Shown here piece by piece: positions 1 to 9,700 of a DNA stretch of 52,311 nucleotides. The position numbers and the translations under genes are program-made. The notes beneath the pieces are model-generated. The model was not told where the DNA came from. It made no database searches and worked only from the letters and a program-made list of their open reading frames with translations. Origin of the DNA: Planctomycetota bacterium (GTDB lineage: Bacteria > Planctomycetota > UBA8108 > UBA1146 > JAJFFE01); the NCBI GenBank assembly GCA_021776775.1, contig JAJFFE010000393.1, positions 1 to 52,311 on the forward strand, read 5' to 3'. Position 1 is the first letter of the stretch, and every line of letters begins with the position of its first letter.

Positions 1-972
1 CTGCTGATCGCGCCGCTCAGAGACTCTCCACATGTGATCGGCTGAACGTCACACTGACTCGCGTGGGGGAAGACCCACTCCAAAGAGATCCAGTAGTTGA
101 GTGAGTAGAAGTGGCTCGAATCATGAACTCGGACGTAGTACATGCCCGACTCCGGTAGCGTCAGCGTCGTCGGACCACGGACATCGACGAACAGCGGGTC
201 CGAAACCGAACCGGGACCGAAGATTTCACCTTCGACCACGACTCCCGACGTCGTCTCCCACAGCACCAGTTCGATCACGTCGCCGGCTTGCCCTTCGAAC
301 GAGTAGATGTCTCGCTCGCCCGTACTGCTGATCGCGCCGCTCAGAGACTCTCCACATGTGATCGGCTGAACGTCACACTGACTCGCGTGGGGGAAGACCC
401 ACTCCAAAGAGATCCAGTAGTTGAGTGAGTAGAAGTGGCTCGAGTCGTGGACTCGGACGTAATACGTGCCCGACTCCGGTAGCGTCAGCGTCGTGGGTCC
501 GCGGACATCGACGAAGAGCGGGTCCGAGACCGAACTGGGACCGAAGACTTCACCTTCGACCACCACTCCCGACGTCGTCTCCCACAGGACCAGTTCGATC
601 ACGTCGCCCGCCTGCCCTTCGAACGAGTAGATGTCTCGCTCGCCAGTGCTGCTGATCGCACCGCTCAGGGATTCTCCACATGCGATCGGCTGAACGTCAC
701 ACTGACTCGCGTGCGGGAAGACCCACTCCAGGGAGATCCAGTAGTTGAGTGAGTAGAAGTGACTCGAGTCGTGGACTCGGACGTAGTACGTGCCCGACTC
801 CGGTAGCGTCAGCGTCGTGGGTCCGCGGACATCGACGAAGAGCGGGTCGGAGACCGAACTGGGACCGAAGACTTCACCTTCGACCACCACCCCCGACGTC
901 GTCTCCCACAGGACCAGTTCGATCACGTCGCCCGCTTGCGCTTCGAACGAGTAGTAGTCCTCGACAGCGGTG
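1..972 (-). repeat. 324-bp near-identical tandem repeats
   Basis: The same sequence recurs at 1, 325 and 649, a period of exactly 324 bp or 108 codons. About the first 115 bases of the copies at 1 and 325 are identical, and differences elsewhere are scattered single bases. The repeats are in frame inside the PPC-like protein. Copies further right (972-2381) have the same protein pattern but are much more diverged, so the left copies look recently amplified or homogenised. Confidence 0.9.
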
Positions 973-2381
973 CCGCTGATGGCGCCAGCTATCGACCCTC
1001 CGCACAGGATCGGCTCAACGTCGCAAATCGTGTCGTGCGGATAGACATGTTCCAAACCGACCCAGTAGCTTCCCAGGTAGAAGAACGACGTCTCGTGAAC
1101 CCGAATTGTGTACGTCCCGGTCTCGGGAAGCTCGATCGTGGTGGGGCCGCGTGCGTCAGGCACGAGCGGAGTAGCGGCGGAGCTCGGTGCGTACACGTCG
1201 CCGTAGATCTGAATTCCGGCGGTCGTCTCCCAAACCGTCAACATAACGACTTGGCCCGCCACGCCCTCGAAGGAAAAGTAATCTTGCTCAGCCGTAGCGC
1301 TAATCGCTCCGGAGATGGTCTCCCCACATGCGATCGGCTGAACGCCGCAGACGGTTACTAGTGGAGAAAGCCATTCGAGACCAACCGAGTAGTTCGAGCT
1401 GTAAAAGAACGATGTCTCGCGAACCCGCAGGCTGTACGAACCGGTCTCGGGAAGCTCATACGTGAGTTCTCCGTTGATAGAAACCAGTGGCGTCGCCCCG
1501 GAACTCGGGCCGAACAAGTCGCCGAACACCTGGACACCGGCCGTTGTTTGCCAAACCGTCAACGATACCCAATCACCCGCTGTCCCTTCGAACGAGTAGA
1601 AGTCTTGCTGTGCAACGGTAGTCAATGCACCGGAGACCGTCGTGTCGCAGGCCAGCGCTTGTACACCGCACTGACTCGACTGAGGCGCGATCCACTCGAT
1701 CCCGATCGTGTAGTTGCCGGCGTAGTAGTAGGACGTCTCTCGTACCCGAACCGTGTAGGTTCCAGACTCAGGGAGATCGAGAACCGTTTGCCCAGTCACC
1801 GTCGTCCACGGCGTGGTGCTAGACGTCGGAGCAAACACATCGGCCACGATGGCGATACCACTCGTCGTGCTCCATGCCGTTAACGAGACGAGATCCCCCG
1901 CCTCCCCGGTAAACGTGTAGAAGTCTTGCTCTGCCGTGGTGGCGAGACTGCTCTGCACGATTCCGCCGCACACGATCCGCGCCGAAGAGCACTGAGACCC
2001 CAGCGGATAGAGCCAATGCGCGACAATAGAGTAGCCGCCGGTGTAGAAGTCCGCGGAGTCGCGGACGACGACGGTGTATTCCCCCGTGTCGTCAATCTCG
2101 ACGGTCTCTTCACCCTGGAATCCCGTGAGCACAGACGCGCCAGTCGGATCCATGAGGTCACCGACGAACGTCACACCACTGACCACGTCCCAAAGAACCA
2201 GCGAGACGATGTCTCCCTGTTGCGCGGTGAACGTGTACGTGTCCTGTTCACCGGAGAGTGTGAGCTCGCTCTGGACGACGTCTCCACAAGGTAGAGGTGT
2301 ACTCTGAGCCGCCGCGTCGGTTGACGCGAAGAGTGTGGCTACGACCACGGAGAGGAGAAGCCTCGCGCTGATATCGATCAT
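1..2381 (-). CDS. Secreted protein of tandem PPC-like repeats (3' end outside window)
   Basis: The frame is open from the ATG at 2381 to the left edge, giving at least 793 residues. The start follows AAAGGAAGG on the coding strand. The first 25 or so residues (MIDISARLLLSVVVATLFAS) form a signal peptide ending near DAAAQ. The rest is about seven and a half repeats of 105-108 residues. Each begins with a Cys-Gly pair (such as CGESLSGAIS), then has Q/R-D-x-Y-S/T-F, then L.ETG.Y..RV and a tyrosine-rich strand. This layout resembles bacterial pre-peptidase C-terminal (PPC) beta-sandwich domains, a comparison made by eye. The three repeats nearest the left edge are almost identical at DNA level. 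It follows the dockerin-tailed gene by 51 bp on the same strand, so co-transcription is likely. The role is unknown; a structural or adhesive surface protein is an inference. Confidence 0.8.
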   Translation of the reverse strand, partial: MIDISARLLLSVVVATLFASTDAAAQSTPLPCGDVVQSELTLSGEQDTYTFTAQQGDIVSLVLWDVVSGVTFVGDLMDPTGASVLTGFQGEETVEIDDTGEYTVVVRDSADFYTGGYSIVAHWLYPLGSQCSSARIVCGGIVQSSLATTAEQDFYTFTGEAGDLVSLTAWSTTSGIAIVADVFAPTSSTTPWTTVTGQTVLDLPESGTYTVRVRETSYYYAGNYTIGIEWIAPQSSQCGVQALACDTTVSGALTTVAQQDFYSFEGTAGDWVSLTVWQTTAGVQVFGDLFGPSSGATPLVSINGELTYELPETGSYSLRVRETSFFYSSNYSVGLEWLSPLVTVCGVQPIACGETISGAISATAEQDYFSFEGVAGQVVMLTVWETTAGIQIYGDVYAPSSAATPLVPDARGPTTIELPETGTYTIRVHETSFFYLGSYWVGLEHVYPHDTICDVEPILCGGSIAGAISGTAVEDYYSFEAQAGDVIELVLWETTSGVVVEGEVFGPSSVSDPLFVDVRGPTTLTLPESGTYYVRVHDSSHFYSLNYWISLEWVFPHASQCDVQPIACGESLSGAISSTGERDIYSFEGQAGDVIELVLWETTSGVVVEGEVFGPSSVSDPLFVDVRGPTTLTLPESGTYYVRVHDSSHFYSLNYWISLEWVFPHASQCDVQPITCGESLSGAISSTGERDIYSFEGQAGDVIELVLWETTSGVVVEGEIFGPGSVSDPLFVDVRGPTTLTLPESGMYYVRVHDSSHFYSLNYWISLEWVFPHASQCDVQPITCGESLSGAIS

Positions 2382-2432
2382 GTTCCGATCCTTCCTTTTT
2401 ATCGTGTTCCACGTCGGACTTTGGAGACTCCG

Positions 2433-5400
2433 CTACGGACAGTACGACTGCGAACACCCGAGGGGGTCGACGTCGGTGTCCATACCGCAATCCGGGAACG
2501 GCGCCGGTGGCGGCGGTCCTGCGAGGAACAGATACGAAGAGAGGTAGATCGGATCGCCAATCGCGATCGTTCCGTCGCCGTTGACGTCGAGCGCGTCGCG
2601 GCAACTCGTCGACCCGGCCAAGAACAGATAGTCGAGAATCTTCACCGCGTCGGCGATGTTGACGGACATGTCGCCATTGGCGTCGCCGCGCACGAAGTTC
2701 TGTTCGACGAAGACTTGGATATCGTCGATGTACCAGCCGGGAGCTTCATCCGGTCCGGACTGCGTGTTTTGCGCCACGAACAGGAAGCCGAGCTGAACGG
2801 TCTGCCCACCGTAGGCGGTGAGGTCGATCGACTCTTGGAACCAGCCGCCGCTCGATCCCGAGTAGGTCGAGGAGACGACTTCCCAAGTGCCACCAGCGGG
2901 CAGCACTCGAACCTGTCCGTAGTCGCTACTGTTGAATGTTTGATACCAATGTTGGAAGCGAAGCTCGGGCAAGAGAGCCGCGTCAGGAACCTCGAACGGA
3001 GCACCGACGAGGTACGAACTCTCATTGTAAGCGTAGTTGGAGTGCAGCACCGTGGCCGCACAAGCGACTCCGGAGTACGCGCTGCCGGGACCGGTGGTGG
3101 GCGCACCCACTTGCCACTGGCCAGCGGACGCCCACCAATCGCCCATGCCCGCGTCAAATCCTTCCGGATTGCTCATCGTGTAGGGTCCGGTGACGATCGA
3201 GACATCGTCGACGTACCAGCCCGTGTTTTCGTCGGCGCCGGATATCGTGTTCTGGGCAACGAACAGAAACCCGATCTGCACGGTTTGCCCCGCGTAGTCC
3301 GAGAGGTCCACCGCGCAGTGGGTCCAGCCGCCGCTGTAGAAGGAGTAAGCGTTTGGCACGTTCGTCCAACTGCCACCGACGGGCTTGACCCTCACTTCGC
3401 CGTAGTCACTGCTGTCATAGGTGCTGTACCAGTGACGGAACCGCATCCGGGGGTTGTCGGCAGCGTCCGGTACTTCGAGATAAGGGCTCACCAAGTACGA
3501 ACTCTCGTCGAAGGCGTAGTTGCCACCGATGATCGTGCCCGCACACTGGTCGCCGGAGTACGCACTGGGACCCGCGGTGGGAACACCGACTTGCCACTGC
3601 CCGTGAGACGCGGACCAGTCGCCCAACCCCAGTTCAAAGTCTTCGAAGTCGGCCATGGTGAACGGCCCGGTTTCGATGGTCACGTCGTCGATGTACCAAC
3701 CCGAATGTTCATCGGGACCCGATATTGTGTTCTGGGCGACGAAGCGGAAACCGAGCTGTACGGTTTGGCCGGCGTACGCAGAAAGGTCAACGGAGTTGCG
3801 CGTCCAACCACCACTCACCACCGTGTACGACGAAGCGACCAGCTCCCAACTGCCACCCGCGGGCTTGACCCGGACCTCGCCGTAGTCGCTGGTGTTGTAG
3901 GTTCTGTACCAATGCCAGAAGCGAAGGCGCGGATTGTCGGTGGCATCCGGCACGACTAGAGTCGGACTCACTAAGTACGAGCTCTCGTCGAATGCGTAAT
4001 TGCCGCCGATGATCGTGCCCGCACACTGGTCGCCGGAGTAGGCGCCGCTGGGACCCGCGGTAGGAACACCGACTTGCCACTGCCCGTGAGACGCAGACCA
4101 ATCGCCCAGCCCCAGCTCAAAGTCTTCGAAGTCGGCCAGGGTGTAGGGCCCAGTCTCGATCGTCACGTCGTCGATGTACCAACCCGAATTTTCATCAGGA
4201 CCCGATATTGTGTTCTGGGCGACGAAGCGGAAGCCGAGCTGTACCGTTTGGCCGGCGTACGCCGAGAGGTCAACAGAGTTGCGGGTCCAACCACCACTCA
4301 CCACCGTGTACGACCCAGCGACCAACTCCCAACTGCCACCGAGAGGCTTGACCCGGACTTCGCCGTAGTCGCTGGTGTTGTAGGTTCTGTACCAATGCCA
4401 GAAGCGAAGGCGCGGGTTGTCGGCAGCATCCGGCACGATCAGAGTCGGGCTCACCAAGTACGAGCTCTCGTCGAATGCGTAATTGCCGCCGATGATCGTG
4501 CCCGCACACTGGTCGCCGGAGTGGGCGCTGCTGGGACCGGCGGTGGGAACACCGACTTGCCACTGCCCGTGAGACGCGGACCAGTCGCCCAACCCCAGTT
4601 CGAAGTCTTCGAAGTCGGCCATGGTGTACGGCCCGGTTTCGATCGTCACGTCGTCGATGTACCAACCCGAATGTTCGTCGGGACCCGATATTGTGTTCTG
4701 GGCGACGAAGCGGAAGCCGAGCTGTACCGTTTGGCCGGCGTACGCGGAAAGGTCGACAGAAGTGCGCGTCCAGCCACCACTCACTACGGTGTAGGTCGCG
4801 GCGATGGTCGTCCAACCGCCGCCCGGCGCTCGGATCCTGACGTCGCCGTAGTCGCTGGTGTTGTACGTTCTGTACCACTGCCAGAAGCGGAGGCGGGGAT
4901 TGTCGAACGCGTCCGGCACGACGAACGTCGGGCTGACGAGATGGGAGGTCTCGTCGTAGGCGTAGATACCGTGGATCATCGTCCCCGCACACTGATCGCC
5001 AGAGTGGGCACTCGGACCGACCGACGGATCACCGACTTGCCACTGACCGTGCGTTGCGGACCAATCCCCCATGCCTAGTTCGAAGTCTTCCAAGGCCGCC
5101 ATCGTGTACGTGCCGATTTCGACCGATACGTCGTCGACGTACCAGCCGGACGCTTCATCCGGGCCCGAGATCGTGTTCTGTGCGACGAAGAGAAATCCGA
5201 TTTCGACGGATTGACCCTCGAAGGCCGAAAGATCGACCGAGTTATGAGTCCAGCTACCACCGTAGATAGCGTAAGTACCGGCGAGAAGTTGCCAGCCTCC
5301 GCCGCTCGGACGAATCTGAACTTGGCCGTAGTCACTAGTGTTGTACGTGCTGTACCACTGCCTGAACCGCAGGCGCGGATTCTGGTCCGCCGGCGGCACG

Positions 5401-5675
5401 ACGAACTCATGAGTAATCACCCGCGAGTTGGTCAGGTAGGGGTAGTTGCCATCGAGATTGGTCGCTGCGCATTGGTCGCCGGAGAAGGCACTCGGCCCCA
5501 CGGTCGGGACCCCCACTTCCCACGCGCCCGACGACACGCTCCAGTCCATTGGGAGACCCAACTCGAAGTCTTCGAGCCACAGCACCGTCGACTGAGCCTG
5601 AGCCGAACACGGCCAGGCGATGAGGATCCAGGCCACGATAGGCCACCAACAACGTCGCTTACTTGACTCGAACAT
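2433..5675 (-). CDS. Secreted protein with six MAM/jelly-roll-like repeats and a dockerin tail
   Basis: The protein has 1080 residues. The frame extends upstream, but the ATG at 5675 follows GAGGGATCT and opens a clear signal peptide (MFESSKRRCWWPIVAWILIA, cleavage near AQAQ). Six repeats of 160-161 residues follow. Each starts with EDFELGLGDWS and contains SGDQCAGT, NPRLRFWHWY, YNTSDYGEVRV, VDLSAYAGQTVQLGF and SGWYIDDV. This matches the concanavalin-like, MAM-type jelly-roll domains called choice-of-anchor in secreted bacterial proteins. The last 75 or so residues hold two dockerin-like EF-hand halves (RGDANGDMSVNIAD and DVNGDGTIAIGD) and end in a Cys-rich tail. Such tails are typical of planctomycete secreted proteins. 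It sits between the ECF sigma gene and the PPC-repeat gene on one strand. Ligand and partner are unknown. Confidence 0.85.
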   Translation of the reverse strand: MFESSKRRCWWPIVAWILIAWPCSAQAQSTVLWLEDFELGLPMDWSVSSGAWEVGVPTVGPSAFSGDQCAATNLDGNYPYLTNSRVITHEFVVPPADQNPRLRFRQWYSTYNTSDYGQVQIRPSGGGWQLLAGTYAIYGGSWTHNSVDLSAFEGQSVEIGFLFVAQNTISGPDEASGWYVDDVSVEIGTYTMAALEDFELGMGDWSATHGQWQVGDPSVGPSAHSGDQCAGTMIHGIYAYDETSHLVSPTFVVPDAFDNPRLRFWQWYRTYNTSDYGDVRIRAPGGGWTTIAATYTVVSGGWTRTSVDLSAYAGQTVQLGFRFVAQNTISGPDEHSGWYIDDVTIETGPYTMADFEDFELGLGDWSASHGQWQVGVPTAGPSSAHSGDQCAGTIIGGNYAFDESSYLVSPTLIVPDAADNPRLRFWHWYRTYNTSDYGEVRVKPLGGSWELVAGSYTVVSGGWTRNSVDLSAYAGQTVQLGFRFVAQNTISGPDENSGWYIDDVTIETGPYTLADFEDFELGLGDWSASHGQWQVGVPTAGPSGAYSGDQCAGTIIGGNYAFDESSYLVSPTLVVPDATDNPRLRFWHWYRTYNTSDYGEVRVKPAGGSWELVASSYTVVSGGWTRNSVDLSAYAGQTVQLGFRFVAQNTISGPDEHSGWYIDDVTIETGPFTMADFEDFELGLGDWSASHGQWQVGVPTAGPSAYSGDQCAGTIIGGNYAFDESSYLVSPYLEVPDAADNPRMRFRHWYSTYDSSDYGEVRVKPVGGSWTNVPNAYSFYSGGWTHCAVDLSDYAGQTVQIGFLFVAQNTISGADENTGWYVDDVSIVTGPYTMSNPEGFDAGMGDWWASAGQWQVGAPTTGPGSAYSGVACAATVLHSNYAYNESSYLVGAPFEVPDAALLPELRFQHWYQTFNSSDYGQVRVLPAGGTWEVVSSTYSGSSGGWFQESIDLTAYGGQTVQLGFLFVAQNTQSGPDEAPGWYIDDIQVFVEQNFVRGDANGDMSVNIADAVKILDYLFLAGSTSCRDALDVNGDGTIAIGDPIYLSSYLFLAGPPPPAPFPDCGMDTDVDPLGCSQSYCP
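2706..5592 (-). repeat. Six tandem repeats of 480-483 bp
   Basis: The anchor cttcgaag or a close variant (start of the FELG motif on the coding strand) occurs at 3161, 3641, 4124, 4607, 5087 and 5570, so spacing is 480 or 483 bp. The middle copies (about 3600-4620) are nearly identical at DNA level; the outer ones are more diverged. The units are in frame and encode the jelly-roll-like domains. Confidence 0.9.
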
Positions 5676-5833
5676 AGATCCCTCACTCTGATTCTGATCC
5701 AAGGCACTCAGGAGTACTCGCTCCACCCCTGACGACCCTGGCGGACCGCAAACCGAACATAGTTTTTTCAGAACACCCAGGGGGCCGCGTCGCAGACTGC
5801 TAGCATTGAACGACTTGCGCGAAGAAGGGTGTC

Positions 5834-6400
5834 TCACAGTTTCCGCTCGGTGCAGGCAGCGAGAAAGGTGCGCGCACGCGCCACATCCCGACGGGCGGCG
5901 TCGGTGCCCTTTCCCAATAGGCGAGCGATCTCCGCGTGACCCAACCCCAGATCTGTTCGGAGAACCTGCGCGACGTAGAGCCTGGGATTCTCATCCCGTA
6001 GCGCCACCAACGCCTCCTCGTAGGCGCGGTCCACCTCCGCGTCTTCGAGTACTTCAGGGGGAGTCGCCTCGTCCGAGGTGGCGTCGACGAGGGCGACCGA
6101 TCGACGACGACCGTGCCGCCCGATCTCGGTCCGAAGGACGTTGATCACGATCGTGCGCAGGTAGGCAAAGAACTGCGGAACTTCCTTGTCCGAGAACTCC
6201 GGCACTTTCGATAGCGCGCGCATAACCGCCATCTGCACGACGTCTTCGGTCTCTTCCAGTCGACGAACGTGCGGCGGCAGCTTTCCGTGCGCGATTCGCA
6301 GCAAACACGGGTAGAGCAGCAGCCAAAGCTCCTCGCGAGCGGCCGCGTCCCCCGCCGCCGCCGCTTTTAGAACTGTGGACTCAGGCAAGAATCCCGACAT
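5834..6400 (-). CDS. ECF-type RNA polymerase sigma factor
   Basis: The protein has 188 residues, normal for an ECF sigma factor. The ATG at 6400 follows GAGGGG eight bases upstream; a longer TTG start at 6445 has no comparable site. Region 2 is visible at residues 50-92 (EDVVQMAVMRAL, then FFAYLRTIVINVLRTE). The region 4 helix-turn-helix is at about 152-181 (LGHAEIARLLG, AARRDVARARTFL). It should direct core polymerase to a small set of promoters. It lies between surface-protein genes on the same strand, downstream of a membrane-anchored protein with a possible FecR-like segment. A role in controlling these surface genes is therefore plausible but inferred. No separate short anti-sigma gene is seen beside it. 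Confidence 0.85.
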   Translation of the reverse strand: MSGFLPESTVLKAAAAGDAAAREELWLLLYPCLLRIAHGKLPPHVRRLEETEDVVQMAVMRALSKVPEFSDKEVPQFFAYLRTIVINVLRTEIGRHGRRRSVALVDATSDEATPPEVLEDAEVDRAYEEALVALRDENPRLYVAQVLRTDLGLGHAEIARLLGKGTDAARRDVARARTFLAACTERKL

Positions 6401-6758
6401 CGCAGCGCCCCTCGTTGATTTCGATACGAACAGACTCGCGGTCAAGGTCCCGGCGGAATACCCAGACCGTACGACCTCGATCGCAACTGATTTCTGAACT
6501 GACCGAATAGGAGATAGAGCCGCGGTGGGTCAGGCAGGTCAGCCGATGTCCCCACTGCTCGTCGACGCCGAACGATCAAGTTCACATTGAATCGCAAGAG
6601 CTGTCGTGGGGATAGAAGAACGTCGAGAAAGAGGAGTCGTCCTGTCCCCAGAACGGCTGGCTATGGTCGCCGCCCGCAACGTCGCGCCCAACGACAAGCA
6701 ACGCCGGCCTCATGAGGTTGGAAGCGACAACGTTCTGACTCCATCGGACCGCACCTGG
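6401..6758. other. Intergenic stretch, 358 bp
   Basis: No credible gene is seen. A hairpin (CCGGCCT / AGGTTGG, loop CATG) lies at 6704-6721, about 40 bp past the stop of the 1395-aa gene, but no T-tract follows it, so it is a weak terminator candidate at best. The part near 6401 carries the ribosome binding site of the sigma factor gene and presumably its promoter. I could not recognise -35/-10 boxes. Confidence 0.5.
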
Positions 6759-9700
6759 TCAGCGAGCGATGGTCACTTCGACGTCTTCCGTCACCGCGAC
6801 CGTTCGGGTCGCGGTCCAACCGGAGACGCCGTGGCTGCGGACTTTGAACTTGAAAGTGCCGGGGCGTACGAGGGAGAAGACCTTCCGCGAACCGGTGAAT
6901 GGCACCGGGTCGCTGTCTTCGAGATCCCAACGAGTTCCTCGCCATATGTAGGACTGCGCCTCGATGGTCAGCTCGCTGTCCGCCGAATTGGTTACGACTA
7001 CGGTTAGGTCATACGCTTCGTAGGAGATCGAGACCCGTCCGCGGGCGACGTCGCGGTGGTTGAGTTCGATGGGAACGCCTTGGCCGGTGTTCAAGTCCAC
7101 GGCCGGCATCGGATCCCGCTCAGGGACCACGGTCGCAAACAGTTGACGTGACCCAGCGGGAATGGCGCCGGCGTAGCGACCCTCGTTGACGCGAGCCAAC
7201 GTATTGCGACTCGGGTCCGACGGGTCGTCGGTAAAGATGACCCAGCCTTGGTCGAGCGACTCACCGTTGAACGTCACAGCGCCACGCAAGGCGGTGACAT
7301 CGACTTCGAGTACTAGGTTTCGAACGTTCCCCGGTGCGAGGTACACCTCCGACACGCGTGGCTCGAAACCAGGGAGCGGTCGATCGTGCGACCACTCGAG
7401 TCGGTAGAGTCCCGGTCGGACATCTTGGGACGCGATCCTCTCACCTCCATCGAGCCGGCCGAGCGTGATCGCCGGCATGGTCAGATCGTCGGGTAAGTAG
7501 GAGAGCGTGAACCGATACCCCTCGGGTTTCTCACCCGCGTAAGCTGGCGCCACGTTGAGCCGCGTGCCGGCGAGTAGCCGAATCGAGCGGGCGTCGGCTT
7601 CGAGATCGATCGGATACTCGACGGCGTCCGTGAACCCTGCGAGGTGGACGACCAACGCCAAGTCCTCGTTGAAATCTATCGGGAGCCCGGGAATTCTAAA
7701 CTCACCGTCGGCGTCGACGAGCGCGTGGTATCGCTCGTGACTCTTATCGCGCGGACGAAGTGGATAGTGGTCCGCCTTGAGCGGAGCAACCAGGCTCACG
7801 CGCGCGCCCGCCGCCGGAGTGCCGTTGGGTAGTGCGACGTATCCGACGAGTTCTCGCCGCTGTTCGAGGTGGATCAACCCGAGATCGTTGCTACCGGTCC
7901 GCAGATCGACCGCGCGCTTGGCGGTCACGTCCGAACGAACGTGACGCAGTTCGATCTCGCGGCGGCCCCGCGGCAAGCCACTCGCCTGCAGCTGACCCGC
8001 ACGAACTTGGGTGAGCACCGGCTCACCGTGCAGGATCCGACAACCGGAAAGATCGTCCGCCGTCGGGTCGAGAGGTTCGTCCCCCCACGTGAATTCGATC
8101 GATCCCGCGAACAGCTGACCGTTGGCGTCGAGTAACCGAGCCTTCACCCCGACCGGCACTCGCAGTCGAATCGAATCCTCGATCGCGATGCCACGGGGAA
8201 CAAACACCGACGCCGGAAGGTGCCCACCATCCGTCAACACGCGAATCACATTGGGCGACCCGGATCGCAGAATCACTTCGTACATCCCCGGGTTCACGGC
8301 CACCCCCTCATTGGCGCCAGCCATTCCGCCGCGAAGATCTTCGATGGACGCGACCGGTCGACTGAGCACCGACGCCCCGACGATCGGCGTCCCATCGGCG
8401 CCAACGATGGTCACCAAGATGCGTTCGTCGTCGCTCGGCGGTCTCTCGACGACCTCTTCGAACCCGAGGCTCGACTTGTCCACCAGGAACGAGTGCGATC
8501 CGAGTTCTCCGTCCGGCTCTTCCCACTCCAACGTGTAACGGCCGGGCAGAAGATGCTTGACGAGGAGGCGGTAGTCTTCCGAGGGCACGGACCACGACGC
8601 GATCTCGTGATTGCGATCGGTCTCGGCGACCAGCCAAACTCTTCTCGGTGGCATGGTCAAGCCGAGGCCCGACGCGACGAAGGTGAAGTATCCGTGCCGC
8701 GTCGTTTCGACCGTCAAGCTTCCGGCATCAAAAGCTCCCGCGCCGTGCGACAGCACTCGCGGCGCCACGCGGGCAAAACCAAGGCGGCGACCGAGCACGA
8801 TGGTTTCGATCAGCCGCGGACGCGGCACGACGCGCCAGGTGCCGAACGTCCCGTCGGGAGCCACGGGATACGAACGATGAATCACCGGATCGTGCGCATT
8901 GCCGTAGTAGAGCCGCTCGACGATCCGATAGTCGTTGCTGTCGGTGAAGTCAATCGTCGAGAGACGACCGCTGATCACGAGATCACGATCTGGCGTGAGC
9001 TCTTCTTGCAACGTGATCACGTGCCCCTCGTCGATCTCCTTTCGGCGAACCCAGAGCTCGTCGACGACGCGAGGAATGCGATCGCCCGTGAGACTCAGTT
9101 CATATCGAAAACCGTCCTGGAGACCGGCGAGACGCACCTGACCTCGTTCGTCGAGACGATACGCAAACGACTTCAGCCCTTCGAGCGGGCTGCGGACGTT
9201 CAGCCAGGCACGCGTGTAGTCTTCGGGCCACAGCCCCTTCACGGTGACCGTCACTTCTTCACCCGGCTCGAAGACGATACCACCCAAATCGACCAGCGAC
9301 TTCCCGCGAGAGTTCAACGCAACGGCGACAGAGACCGGTCGGTAACCGCGCGCCGCGAACCACAGCGGATCTCCATGTTCGGGCAACGATCCGCGGTACT
9401 GCACAAGCCCGTCATCGCCGCGCAGAACCTGAGTCATGTTCAGAGGAGCTCGTAGCTGCTCAGGCACGAACGACGCGACGTCTCCTCGATCGAGCGCGAG
9501 AGTGCGAAACGATAACAACGCCGCTTCTCGGGCCTCGGCGGCGTAGTGTTCGTCGATAGACGGAATCGCCAAGTCGAATCGATGCGACGGCAGTCGAGGA
9601 GTTCTGGTCACAACGGCGACGCTCTTCCCCACTCGGCGAACGCTCGGCAGCGTGATCGGCCGTTCATCAACACCAAACGCCAACCAGCCGTCGTTGTCGG

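Noticed and set aside
1..972. CRISPR array
   Set aside because: The 324-bp units are coding and contiguous with no spacers.
2421..5078. Long plus-strand open frames of 512 and 334 codons
   Set aside because: They mirror the repeated minus-strand gene; the products are low-complexity copies without signals, start sites or family features.
6704..6721. Terminator after the 1395-aa gene
   Set aside because: The stem depends on G-T pairs and is not followed by a T-run on the coding strand.
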